A stretch of 64,000 nucleotides of DNA from Hydrangea macrophylla (Eukaryota; Streptophyta; Magnoliopsida; Cornales; Hydrangeaceae), in the NCBI GenBank assembly GCA_033977485.1, contig CM066998.1, positions 51,922,274 through 51,986,273 on the forward strand, in the 5' to 3' direction. Under the pieces are notes generated by a model. The model was given only the letters and a program-made list of their open reading frames with translations. It ran no database searches and was not told the origin of the DNA. The translations under genes and the position numbers were made by a program. Positions 55,372-64,000 of the stretch are shown in pieces. The first letter of the stretch is position 1, and each line of letters begins with the position of its first letter.

Positions 55372-57521
55372 ATGTCAGACATGGCTGAAAGTGCTGCTCC
55401 TACTGCTAGCATAGAAGTTAATCAAAAGAGGCAAAAGACGGGTCAAAAGTCAGGTCTAGCCGGCAATCACGGGAAATCTGAGGTATGGAATTATTTTACA
55501 AGGGTTTTAGATGAAGAAAGTGGCAAGTATAAAGGAACAGCTGAATGTGTCTTTTGTAATGCAAAAATAAATGCACCGTCTGCATCTGGAACCAACAAAT
55601 TGTGGACTCATACCAAGCGTTGTAAAAAATTTCCCCGTGACCAAGAGGATAAATCACAATCCCTAATTTCTTTAATGGCAAATCAAGTTTGTAATTGGAA
55701 GTTTGACCACGATAAATGTCGCAAGGCTTTAGCAAAAATGATAATTCTCTGCGAACTTCCATTTAGTGTCGTAGAAAAGGAGGGTTTTAGGTTGTTTTGC
55801 CAAGAAATGCAACCTAAGTTTCATGTGTTGGGTAGAATTACAGTTACTAAAGATTGCTTGCAAATGTTTCACGAGGAAAAGATTAAATTGAAAGACTATT
55901 TGAAGGACACTTCCACACGTGTATCCATCACAACTGATATGTGGACTTCCGTTCAAAATCTTGGTTATATAGTACTTACGGCTTACTTTGTTGACAAAGA
56001 TTGGAGACCACAAAAGAAAATTATTAACTTTCGAGTCCTTCCACATCCATACACGGGTGAGGCAATTGCGAAGGCCATCGAAGAATGTTTATTGGAGTGG
56101 GGTATAGAACATGTCATGACTATTACCCTTGACAATGCTAAGAGTAATGACACTTGTGTAGTAGACCTAAAGAGAAGATTGAACAAAAGAAACATGTTGT
56201 TGTTTGGAGGTGAGTTCTTTCATGTGCGATGTTTTGCACAGATCATAAACCTTATTGTGAGGGATGGACTTGATGAGGTTAAAACAACTATCAAGCGCTT
56301 ACGTCGAAGTGTCAAATATGTGAGGAGTAGTCCATCACGTTTGCAATTATTTAAAAAATGCGCATTAGAGGAGGGTGTAATTACTAAACGGGTTGTGTGC
56401 TTAGATGTAAAAACTAGATGGAATTCAACCTACCTAATGATAGATGCGGCAATGGAGTTTGCAAAAGCGTTTGATAGGTTAGAGGAGCATGTGAAGGGTT
56501 GGGTACGATGGAAGATATTGATTGGAATAAGGTAGAAATTTTGCATTCTTTTTTAGAAGACTTTTATCTTCTTACAAAACGCATTTCGGGTTCCCATTAT
56601 GTGACTTCTAACACTTACTTTGATGAGGTAGCACAAGCCAAAGAACTTCTAATGCGTGATTGGGATAGTGATGATGATTGTCGTCGTGCCATGTCCACCA
56701 AAATGAATGCAAAATTTGATAAGTATTGTCACATGGAGTCTCTTAACGGAATTTTGATTATGTCAATAGTACTAGATCCACGCTATAAGATTGATTATGT
56801 GGCGTATTGGTATAATGATTTTTTAAGTTATGATCCTATGCTTTCCGAAGAGACAAAAAATAGAAAACTTGTAAGTTTTTTGGATAATGTGCGAAAATCC
56901 ATGTCACGCCTTTATCTTAAGTATAAGGAGGAAGCTACATCTTTTGTAGATATTTCATCTAAGAATGATGGAGTTCATAGTGATGGAATTGACAATAGTA
57001 TTAAACGTTCTTTAAAGAAGGATAAGTTTAGGGCCGACTTAAAGAGGAAGGACCAATTCGATGCCATGAATGATTTGGATAAGTACTTGGGGGAAGGGAT
57101 AGAGGAGGAAGATCCTCACTTTGATGTTTTGTCATGGTGGAAAGGTAAGCTTGCAACATATCGTGCACTTGCAATCATGGCACGTGACATTTTGTCAATT
57201 CCTATTACATCGGTTGCTTCCGAGTGTGCTTTCAGTACCATCGGGTCGAGTACTTGATCAATTCTGAAGTTCCTTGACACCTAACATTGTGGAGTGTTTG
57301 GTATGCACCAAAGATTGGTTACGAAGTCCTATGCCATCGGTTGGCGTTGAAGAAAAGCTCGAGGAACTTGAGGAAATCGAAAAAGGTATGTTGTATTTAC
57401 TCTTCTCCTTTCATTTTTTGAATGGAAATTTTTTATTAGATATATTAATGTACTTTTCTTCATTGTAGCTATAACACAAGAGCTTGGAGCTTTATCGGTT
57501 GGGAGTGCATTGCTTCCTTGA
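55372..57521 (+). pseudogene. hAT transposase, frameshifted
   Basis: Would bind element ends and cut and rejoin DNA. 55372-56535: N-terminal BED zinc finger (SEVWNYFTRVLDEESGKYKG, CVFC...HTKRC), then the RNase H-like hAT domain (ISITTDMWTS-type: TRVSITTDMWTSVQNLGYIV; ITLDNAKSNDTCV; HVRCFAQIINLIVRDGL; RWNSTYLMIDAAM). Around 56495 the frame shifts; 56499-57257 continues with YFDEVAQAKELLM, VLDPRYKIDYVAYW and the C-terminal dimerisation block DVLSWWKGKLATYRALAIMA, SVASECAFST. A second shift near 57245 and TGA at 57265-57267 break the tail, which resumes as LTPNIVECLVCTKDWLRS. Last intron 57386-57468 (GTATGT...TGTAG), stop at 57519-57521. Length and domain order are those of RICESLEEPER-type transposases. 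Disabled by at least three lesions. Confidence 0.85.
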
Positions 57522-57879
57522 GGGCTTTCTGCTAATTCAATGAAATGATTTCTCTTGTTATCTTTGGAAGTACTCTAAAGTTGTGTTTTAAGTTTAAACT
57601 ATTTTATGTATTTGAATTTAATGTCGTTTGATGGATGCTTTAATTGCTATGTTTGATATTTTATTAGGTGGCGTATTTATGGATGTAATGTGTTTTTGAA
57701 TCTTGAATTCTTGATGGATACTTGAATTACTATATAACCATGTTTGATATTTTTTTAGGTGTTGATATTATGGACTTAATGTGTTTTAAGTGTTAGTTGT
57801 TGCTTAAAAAAAATGTGTAGTATTTTTTGTTGGAAATTTGTAGTAGCTGTGTGGATTATTTTTATTGTGTAGGCAGTGG
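57522..57879 (+). other. hAT 3' UTR; no gene seen
   Basis: T-rich, with a decayed internal duplication (gtttgatattttattaggtg at 57650 and gtttgatatttttttaggtg at 57743). Confidence 0.5.
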
Positions 57880-58090
57880 TTGGAAAAATTCCGAAAAATC
57901 TGAAATATTCCGAAAAATTCCGAAAATATCCGAAAATTTCCGATTCCGAAAAATTCTGAAAATTCCGAAAATTCGGAATCGGAAATGCTTTTCAGAATTC
58001 TGAAATTTCGGAATGGAATTCGGAAAGCATAAGTACATTCCGAAAATTTTGGAATTTTTTCCGAAATAGCCTATTCCGTTCCGTTCCGGC
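57880..58090. repeat. hAT right subterminal repeats
   Basis: About fifteen copies of ATTCCGAAAA/TTCGGAAT, matching the left end in both orientations. Confidence 0.7.
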
Positions 58091-58106
58091 CGAATGACAC
58101 CCCTAT

Positions 58107-60476
58107 GTGTACCTAATGCAGCACAAGTCTGAAGTTTTTGAAAAGTTCAAAGAGTTTAGGGCTGAAGTGGAGAAGCAATTGGGCACACATATCAAGGCCA
58201 TTCGATCTGATCGAGGTGGCGAGTACCTCTCTAATGAATTTATTGATCACCTTGTACGGAATGGGATTCTGTCACAGTTGACTGCACTTGGTACGCCTCA
58301 GCAGAACGGTGTAGCAGAGAGAAGGAATCGGACTCTTTTAGACATGACTAGGTCGATGATGAGTTATTCTGAGTTGCCATTATTCCTTTGGGGTTATGCT
58401 TTGGAAACCGCTGCTTACATACTAAATCTAGTACCAAGCAAATCTGTTCCAAGGACACCACGAGAGATGTGGATGGGGCGCAAGCCTTCTTTGCAACATC
58501 TCCGGATATGGGGGTGTCCGGCACATGTGCTGAAAGGAAAGATGAGCAAATTGGATTCTAGATCGGAAGTATGTTACTTCGTGGGGTATCCAAAGGGTAC
58601 TTATGGATGGTATTTTTATGATCCAAGAGAACAGAAAGTGTTTGTTAGTACAAATGATGTTTTCTTGGAGGATGATTATATCATGAACCATAAACCTAAG
58701 GGAAGGATAGATCTGAGAGAGATAGAAGGAGAGCCCTCAGTCCCACCCACAGTTGATAACGATGTAAATCAAGAAAACATCACTTCTTCACCTATTTTCG
58801 TACCGGTACCTCGTCGTAGTGGGAGGATTATCAGCCAGCCTGATAGATACATGTTCTTAGGAGAAGTTTTTGAAGCTGTCTCCGTAGAATCTGAATCTGA
58901 TCCTGCCACATACGAAGAGGCAATGACTGATGTTGATTCAGCTCATTGGGTTAAAGCTATGCAGGCTGAATTGGAATCTATGGATTCTAATCAGGTATGG
59001 GATCTTGTAGAACTTCTAGCCAATATTAAACCCATTGGCTGTAAGTGGGTCTATAAGAGGAAAAGAGGATCTGATGGAAAGGTTGAGACCTTTAAGGCAA
59101 GGCTTGTAGCGAAAGGTTATACTCAAAGGGAGGGCATTGACTATGAGGAAACCTTCTCGCCTGTAGCCATGCTTAAGTCCATCAGAATACTCTTATCCAT
59201 TGTTGCATGCCTAGATTATGAGATCTGGCAGATGGACGTCAAGACTGCATTCTTGAATGGCAATCTTGAGGAGGACATCTATATGCAACAACCAGAAGGG
59301 CTCATAGCTGGTCGAAAAGGTAACTTGGTATGCAAGTTGCAAAAGTCCATTTATGGGCTTAAGCAAGCATCTAGGAGTTGGAACATCCGATTTGACCAAG
59401 CGGTCAAGTCGTTTGGTTTCATACAGAATCTGGATGAACCTTGTGTATACAAGAAGTGTGAAGGAAAAGTGGTGGCTTTTCTTGTGCTTTACGTTGACGA
59501 TATTCTACTCATTGGAAATGATGTAGCGGCATTATCAACAGTCAAGATTTGGCTAGCTAGTACTTTCGATATGAAGGATCTAGAAGAGGCGAGCTATGTC
59601 CTAGGGATAAAGCTCTTTCGGGATCGTAAGCGAAAGATAATGGGATTATCTCAAGCTGGTTATATCGATAAAGTGCTAACTAGGTTTTCAATGGATAATT
59701 CGAAGAAAGGTTTGTTACCTTTCAGGCATGGTTTAGCATTCTCCAAGGACCAGTGTCCAAAGATACATGAGGAGAGGAATCGCATGATAGGAGTTCCCTA
59801 TGCTTCGGCAGTGGGAAGTCTCATGTATGCGATGTTATGCACTAGACCAGATATCTGCTTTGCCGTTGGCATGGTTAGCAGATATCAGTCGAATCCGGGT
59901 CCAGAGCACTGGACAGCCGTTAAGTATATTCTTAAGTACTTGAGAAGGACTAAAGATTACATGCTTATGTACGGTGGTAGTGAGTTAATTCCAGTAGGAT
60001 ACACTGACTTGGACTTTATGTCAGATAAAGATTCGAGGAAGTCGACGTCCGGTCATCTCTTTACCTTGGGAGGTGGTGCTGTTAGTTGGAGGAGCATTAA
60101 GCAGAAATGCATTGTAGACTCAACTACAGAAGCTGAGTATGTGGCTGCTTGTGAAGCCGCAAAGGAAGCTGTTTGGCTCAAGAAGTTCCTTATGGAACTC
60201 GAGGTGGTACCAGCGTCACTGTCACCTATTACACTTTATTGTGATAATAGTGGGGCAGTGGCTCAGTCCAAGGAGCCAAGGAACCACGGAAAGGGAAAGC
60301 ACGTAGAGCGGAAATATCATCTTATCAGAGATATTGTTCAACGTGGAGATGTGACTGTCACCAAGGTTGCCACGGCTGACAATCTTGCGGATCCGTTTAT
60401 AAAGGCCTTGCCACAGAAGGTCTTTGATCGTCATCTAGATAGTCTAGGTCTTAGATGTAATTCCGAATGGTTATGA
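58107..60476 (+). CDS. Copia-B pol 3' part: integrase C-terminus, RT, RNase H (open)
   Basis: 789 codons without interruption, beginning at the hAT insertion point (in the original element the frame is continuous with 53850). Integrase: [12 protein letters not shown] (D35) and [13 protein letters not shown] (E71). [82 protein letters not shown], catalytic [12 protein letters not shown] (about residue 475). RNase [73 protein letters not shown] and final [11 protein letters not shown]. Full copia order INT-RT-RH. Intact frame here, but gag, protease and integrase upstream are broken. Confidence 0.92.
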   Translation: MYLMQHKSEVFEKFKEFRAEVEKQLGTHIKAIRSDRGGEYLSNEFIDHLVRNGILSQLTALGTPQQNGVAERRNRTLLDMTRSMMSYSELPLFLWGYALETAAYILNLVPSKSVPRTPREMWMGRKPSLQHLRIWGCPAHVLKGKMSKLDSRSEVCYFVGYPKGTYGWYFYDPREQKVFVSTNDVFLEDDYIMNHKPKGRIDLREIEGEPSVPPTVDNDVNQENITSSPIFVPVPRRSGRIISQPDRYMFLGEVFEAVSVESESDPATYEEAMTDVDSAHWVKAMQAELESMDSNQVWDLVELLANIKPIGCKWVYKRKRGSDGKVETFKARLVAKGYTQREGIDYEETFSPVAMLKSIRILLSIVACLDYEIWQMDVKTAFLNGNLEEDIYMQQPEGLIAGRKGNLVCKLQKSIYGLKQASRSWNIRFDQAVKSFGFIQNLDEPCVYKKCEGKVVAFLVLYVDDILLIGNDVAALSTVKIWLASTFDMKDLEEASYVLGIKLFRDRKRKIMGLSQAGYIDKVLTRFSMDNSKKGLLPFRHGLAFSKDQCPKIHEERNRMIGVPYASAVGSLMYAMLCTRPDICFAVGMVSRYQSNPGPEHWTAVKYILKYLRRTKDYMLMYGGSELIPVGYTDLDFMSDKDSRKSTSGHLFTLGGGAVSWRSIKQKCIVDSTTEAEYVAACEAAKEAVWLKKFLMELEVVPASLSPITLYCDNSGAVAQSKEPRNHGKGKHVERKYHLIRDIVQRGDVTVTKVATADNLADPFIKALPQKVFDRHLDSLGLRCNSEWL

Positions 60477-60480
60477 GTGC

Positions 60481-60490
60481 AAGTGGGAGT
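60481..60490 (+). other. Polypurine tract of Copia-B
   Basis: AAGTGGGAGT just before the 3' LTR (60492), the usual copia plus-strand primer site. Confidence 0.75.
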
Positions 60491-60491
60491 T

Positions 60492-61909
60492 TGTTGGGTT
60501 TGTGCCCTCAAACCATTACTTTATGTATTATACATTGACATTTTAATATATGGATATCAGCTTTACATTTCATTATGTATGTTTCTTTCATGAGATGATT
60601 GTTAATCCTTAAGTATCATAGTAGGTAATTCGTGTGTGTATGAGATACATACAAGTGAGATACGAATTAGCATCCTTTGATACTTGGAACTTGTCACAGT
60701 GGATGACGAGACTGGATATCTCATCAGGTATACACTGTAGCATGATTGACTACCATTGGATGGAGTGATGAATCTCAATCACTAGAGTGTGACTCTTAGT
60801 TGATATGCTAGTGCTTATAGTGCATTGACGGACCTGAGTTTTCCTATTGACGCTCAAGACTGTCAAACAGTCAACAGGAACTCATAACTTGTATAAGGTA
60901 CGTGTTCTCAATATTGAGACGATTATGAACCAAGACTGTGGTTATGACTGCTTTGACTTACCAATCAGTGAGGTCTATAAAAGATCAACACCTGGGTATC
61001 TTGGGTATGTCATGTTCATAGGGTTGTGAACATATATTGTCAAGATAGAATCTACCCTCTGTTTCAAAGTAAGCATTCCCTTAAGAATGTCACCAAGTCA
61101 ATTACTGAGTACTGTAGTCTTGTTGATAAGAGTTATCAACATGTTTGGTAATCATGAGAGGTGAATGAGACTCAAGGATTATAAGAAGTAATCATGATTC
61201 AGGTTGACAGTAAGCGTTTATCCGACTACCTGAATATGATTGCGAATGCTGATGGTAGAGGGACATTAGTACAACATACAAGTCTAGTTATCGCTTCGGA
61301 TATGTTCTTTTGCGTTGGAGTTCAGTTATCGTTTTATAGTGGAGTAAATGTTAATTGATCAGTCGATTAATTTACTGATCAAAGAGTTTGGTCATGGGAG
61401 TTAATCAACTGATCTGAGCCAACAATAAAGAGCCTAGGAGGTCCCACTCTTAGCTCCGCTAGGATGCTTGGAAAGGCAAATGAGGATGATGTCAAGACAG
61501 GTTCGATCGATCGAATCCACTTCGATCGCTCGAGAGCTAGGTCGGTTCTGGGAATCTATAAATAGGGCAGCTGCGTTCTGGAAAGGTGGTTCGTCGTTTT
61601 GAACGTCAGAAGCTGCAGAAACTGTTTTGGAGCCCCAAAACCTTCTCTATCCTCTCCATTAGGGTTCCCATCAACCCTAGCCCTTCCTGCTAGCATCCAT
61701 AGGAGATAAGAGTGAAGGCCATCTAGTGGACGCTGCTAGAAGTTGAAGATTTCAGAATTGGGTTCAAGACACAAAGGTATAATACTTGTACCCCCTTGCA
61801 CGCATCTATGGAATAGATGAGTAGTAGATCCTGGGATACCAAAAGTTTTTATAACTTGACCTATTTCCGCTGCGGGTTTAAACTTTAATTTAAACTGGTT
61901 TTTCCATCA
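60492..61909 (+). repeat. Copia-B 3' LTR (1,418 bp)
   Basis: Matches 49006-50503 except for about 25 substitutions and the loss of about 80 bp in the palindrome array (only two units remain at 61502-61530). TATA box kept at 61557. Confidence 0.95.
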
Positions 61910-61914
61910 TGTTG
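61910..61914. repeat. Target-site duplication TGTTG, right
   Basis: Partner of 49001-49005. Confidence 0.85.
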
Positions 61915-64000
61915 GGTATGTGGAATACCCGAACATTGTGCAAGCGATTGTCAAAACAAGAAAGGATCTAATGGAGGAAATAAGACATCCAGTCAAGCTA
62001 ACATGATGGAGACTGACGATCTTCCGGCGGTGGTCATGGAAACTTGTGTGGTAACCGAATCTAAGGGTTGGTGGATAGACACTGGGGCCACTAAGCACAT
62101 TTGTGGAGATAGAATCATGTTTTCTACCTACACAAAGGCGGGTAGTGGTGACAAGCTTTTTATGGGTAATGCTGCGACTTCAACCATTGAAGGCAAAGGG
62201 AATATGGTGATTAAGTTCACTTCCGGAAAAGAGATGACCCTCCTAGATGTGCTATATGTTCTGGAAATTCGCAATAATTTGGTGTCCGGACCTATGCTAA
62301 GCAAGAAAGGATTCAAGCTAGTCTTCGAATCCGATAAATTTATTTTGACTAAGGGGTGGAATGTATGTAGGAAAGGGCTATATTAGTAATGGGCTCTTCA
62401 AAATCAATTGTACTACTAAAATTTATATGAATGAGAATAAAATAGCTTCTTCTTATATTGTTGAGTTATGTAGTTTATGGCATTCTAGACTTGGACATGC
62501 TAATTTCAAATATTTGCATAAAATGATGAATTTAGGATTGTTGCCAAAATATGAAGTTGACAAGAATCATAAATATGAAATATGTGTTAAATCTAAGTTT
62601 GCAAGAAGGCTATTTAAATCCATAGATAGAACAAGTGAGCAACTAGATTGAATTCTTACGGATTTATGTGATTTAAAGTTAACCCCAACAAGAGGTGGAA
62701 GAAAGTATTTTGTTACATTCATTGATGATAAAAGTAGATATTGTTATGTATACTTAATTCAAAAGATGAGACCATGGATATGTTTAAGATATATAAGGCC
62801 AAAGTTGAAAATCAATTATCAAACACAATTAAAATGGTGAGGTCGGATAGCGGAGGTGAATACGAGTCAACTCCATTGGCCGAGTATTGTACACTTAATG
62901 GCATAATTCACCAAGCAACAGTGTCATATACACCACAACAAAATGGTGTTGTGGAGAGGAAATCGAACCCTCAAGAAATGGCGAATGCTATATTAAATAG
63001 CTAGGGAGTTCCACACAACTTGTGGGGGGATGCCATTCTCTCGAAAAATGTGATCCTTAATCGAATTCCACATAAGAAGACTAGAGTGCCCTAATATAAA
63101 AAGTTGAAAGTGTGGGGATACCATAACGAACTAAGCTTGGACCTAAGACCGTGGATTGTATTTTTATTGGATATGCCGCTAATAGTGGTGCACATTGGTT
63201 CCTAGTGGTTAAGTTCAAAAATGTTGACATCCGTGTTAATACATTTATAGAATCGGTAGATGTCGAATTCTTTGAGGACATCTTTCCTTTTAAAGAAGGG
63301 AGACAAAATCCAACTCCTAAAAGAAGTGTTGAAGAGGTTTCGTCTAATTCTAGGAATGATGAAGAAATCGATGTTGCTCCTAGAAAGAGCAAGAGAGCTA
63401 GAAAAGCTATTCTTTGGACCAAATTTTGTGACTTTAGTAATTGAAGGTGAACCTCAAACCTTTAACGAGGCTATGAGTACACCCGAAGTGCCTTATTGGC
63501 AAGAAGCCATAAATAGTGAGTTGGATTCCATTATGCAAAACCACACGTGGGAATTAGTTAACTTACCTCCGGGTAGTAAACCAATTGGTTGCAAATGGAT
63601 ACTCAAGAGAAAGCTAAAAGTCGATGGTACTATTGACAAATACAAGGCTCGATTGGTAGCTAAAGGTTATCGTCAAAAAGAGGGAATAGATTTCTATGAT
63701 ACTGATTCTCTGGTTACTAGGATTACATCCATTAGGATGGTAATCGCTATAGACGCCATCTATAACTTGAAATTATATCAAATTGATGTAAAAATTATGT
63801 TCCTTAATGGAGATCTAGATGAAGAGATCTATATGGAACAACCAGAAGGGTTTGTTGTGAAGGGACAAGAACATAAAGTGCGTCTACTTGTTAAGTCTCT
63901 TTATGGTTTGAAACAAGCTCCAAAGCAATGGTATGATAAATTCGACAACACCATAATTACAAATGGTTTTAAAATCAATGAATGCGATAAGTGTGTGTAT
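61915..64000 (+). pseudogene. Copia-A pol: protease, integrase, RT; many frame breaks; continues past window
   Basis: Begins with the second half of the CCHC knuckle (CGIPEHCASDC). Protease GWWIDTGATKHICGD (about 62065-62110), then LLDVLYVLEIRNNLVSGPML. Frame slip at about 62360; 62361-62651 has the zinc domain LWHSRLGHANFKYLHKMMNL. A TGA follows (62649-62651), then integrase core ILTDLCDLKLTPTRGGRKYF and FVTFIDDKSRYCYVYLI. Another slip; 62741-63004 has MVRSDSGGEYEST and YTPQQNGVVERK, TAG 63002-63004. 63151-63444 is the integrase C-terminal region (MDCIFIGYAANSGAHWF). RT runs 63450-64000: [73 protein letters not shown], cut by the window edge. More decayed than Copia-B. Confidence 0.88.

Larger units (their letters stand above)
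53859..58105 (+). mobile_element. hAT transposon (RICESLEEPER/Ac-like), near-complete
   Basis: 4,247 bp. 13-bp terminal inverted repeats TAGGGGTGTCATT (53859-53871) and AATGACACCCCTA (58093-58105). Dense subterminal TTCCGAAAA repeats at both ends. One gene: 5' UTR exon (about 54298-54537), intron 54538-55359, transposase 55372-57521. It sits inside the Copia-B integrase. Confidence 0.92.
49006..61909 (+). mobile_element. Copia-B: complete Ty1/copia element with a hAT inside
   Basis: 12,904 bp including 4,247 bp of hAT. 5' LTR 49006-50503, 3' LTR 60492-61909, primer site 50506, gag 52230, protease and integrase 53130-58700, RT/RNase H to 60476, purine tract 60481. TSD TGTTG on both sides. About 25 LTR differences by eye (about 1.7%) plus an 80-bp length difference, so it looks older than Athila-2. 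Probably a Tork/Angela-type copia, low certainty on lineage. Confidence 0.95.
47546..64000 (+). mobile_element. Copia-A: Ty1/copia element split by Copia-B, runs off the window
   Basis: 5' part 47546-49005 (LTR-like region, gag), 3' part 61915-64000 (zinc knuckle end, protease, integrase, RT). The halves join in frame when Copia-B and one TGTTG copy are discounted. LTR edges are uncertain: a start at TGTTAGATTCGGG (about 47550) is plausible. The 3' LTR is beyond the window. Multiple frameshifts in gag and pol. Confidence 0.8.

Noticed and set aside
1..64000. tRNA, rRNA, snoRNA or organelle insertions
   Set aside because: No A/B box tRNA arm patterns, rRNA cores or plastid/mitochondrial gene motifs were noticed; tRNA-like strings are only retroelement primer sites.

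Overview
The window is nuclear DNA from a flowering plant, most likely a eudicot. It has plant-only retrotransposon lineages (Athila, and Tat with a second RNase H), Ty1/copia elements primed by initiator tRNA-Met, a RICESLEEPER-type hAT transposon, and the exons of a plant ERD6-like sugar transporter. I found no complete host gene, rRNA, tRNA or organelle gene. It reads as a nested block of transposable elements beside one decayed host-gene fragment.

Layout. 1-5796: AT-rich DNA with a minus-strand ERD6-like sugar transporter remnant (exons between 618 and 3318), bracketed by GCGACGAAA/TTTCGTCGC repeats like those near CACTA transposon ends. 5797-12717: a degraded minus-strand Ty3/gypsy Tat element (Tat-1). 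12718-20874: a plus-strand Athila element (Athila-1) with 5' LTR, primer site, gag, pol and the start of an extra ORF, cut off at 20874. 20875-28371: a rearranged second minus-strand Tat copy (Tat-2). It has two intron-containing extra genes antisense to its integrase (plant-mobile-domain-like, then DUF7745-like), the 3' half of pol, an unclassified LTR-like block, a primer site and a probable 5' LTR. 28459-43077: a complete minus-strand Athila element (Athila-2, 14.6 kb) with both LTRs and the target-site duplication CCTAG. 43083-47545: a MITE-like piece, a LINE tail, degenerate GTACC repeats, a copia gag remnant (Copia-C) and a 169-bp MITE. 47546-64000: copia element Copia-A, split by Copia-B (49006-61909, TSD TGTTG), which is itself split by a hAT transposon (53859-58105, 8-bp TSD).

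How it works together. Every gag-pol unit carries stop codons or frameshifts, so each copy looks non-autonomous, although Athila-2 and Copia-B keep all their cis signals (LTR, primer site, purine tract). Order of insertion can be read directly: hAT after Copia-B after Copia-A, and Athila-2 after Tat-2. The most unusual signals are (i) arrays of short self-complementary GATC-type palindromes just upstream of the TATA box in LTRs of both a gypsy and a copia element, with a different palindrome (CGACCGGTCGACCGG) in the same place in a third; (ii) two extra ORFs downstream of Athila pol, one with an apparent intron; (iii) the antisense extra genes of Tat-2.

Limits: all family calls are by eye from motifs; no alignments or searches were run. 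Percent identities and ages are rough counts.
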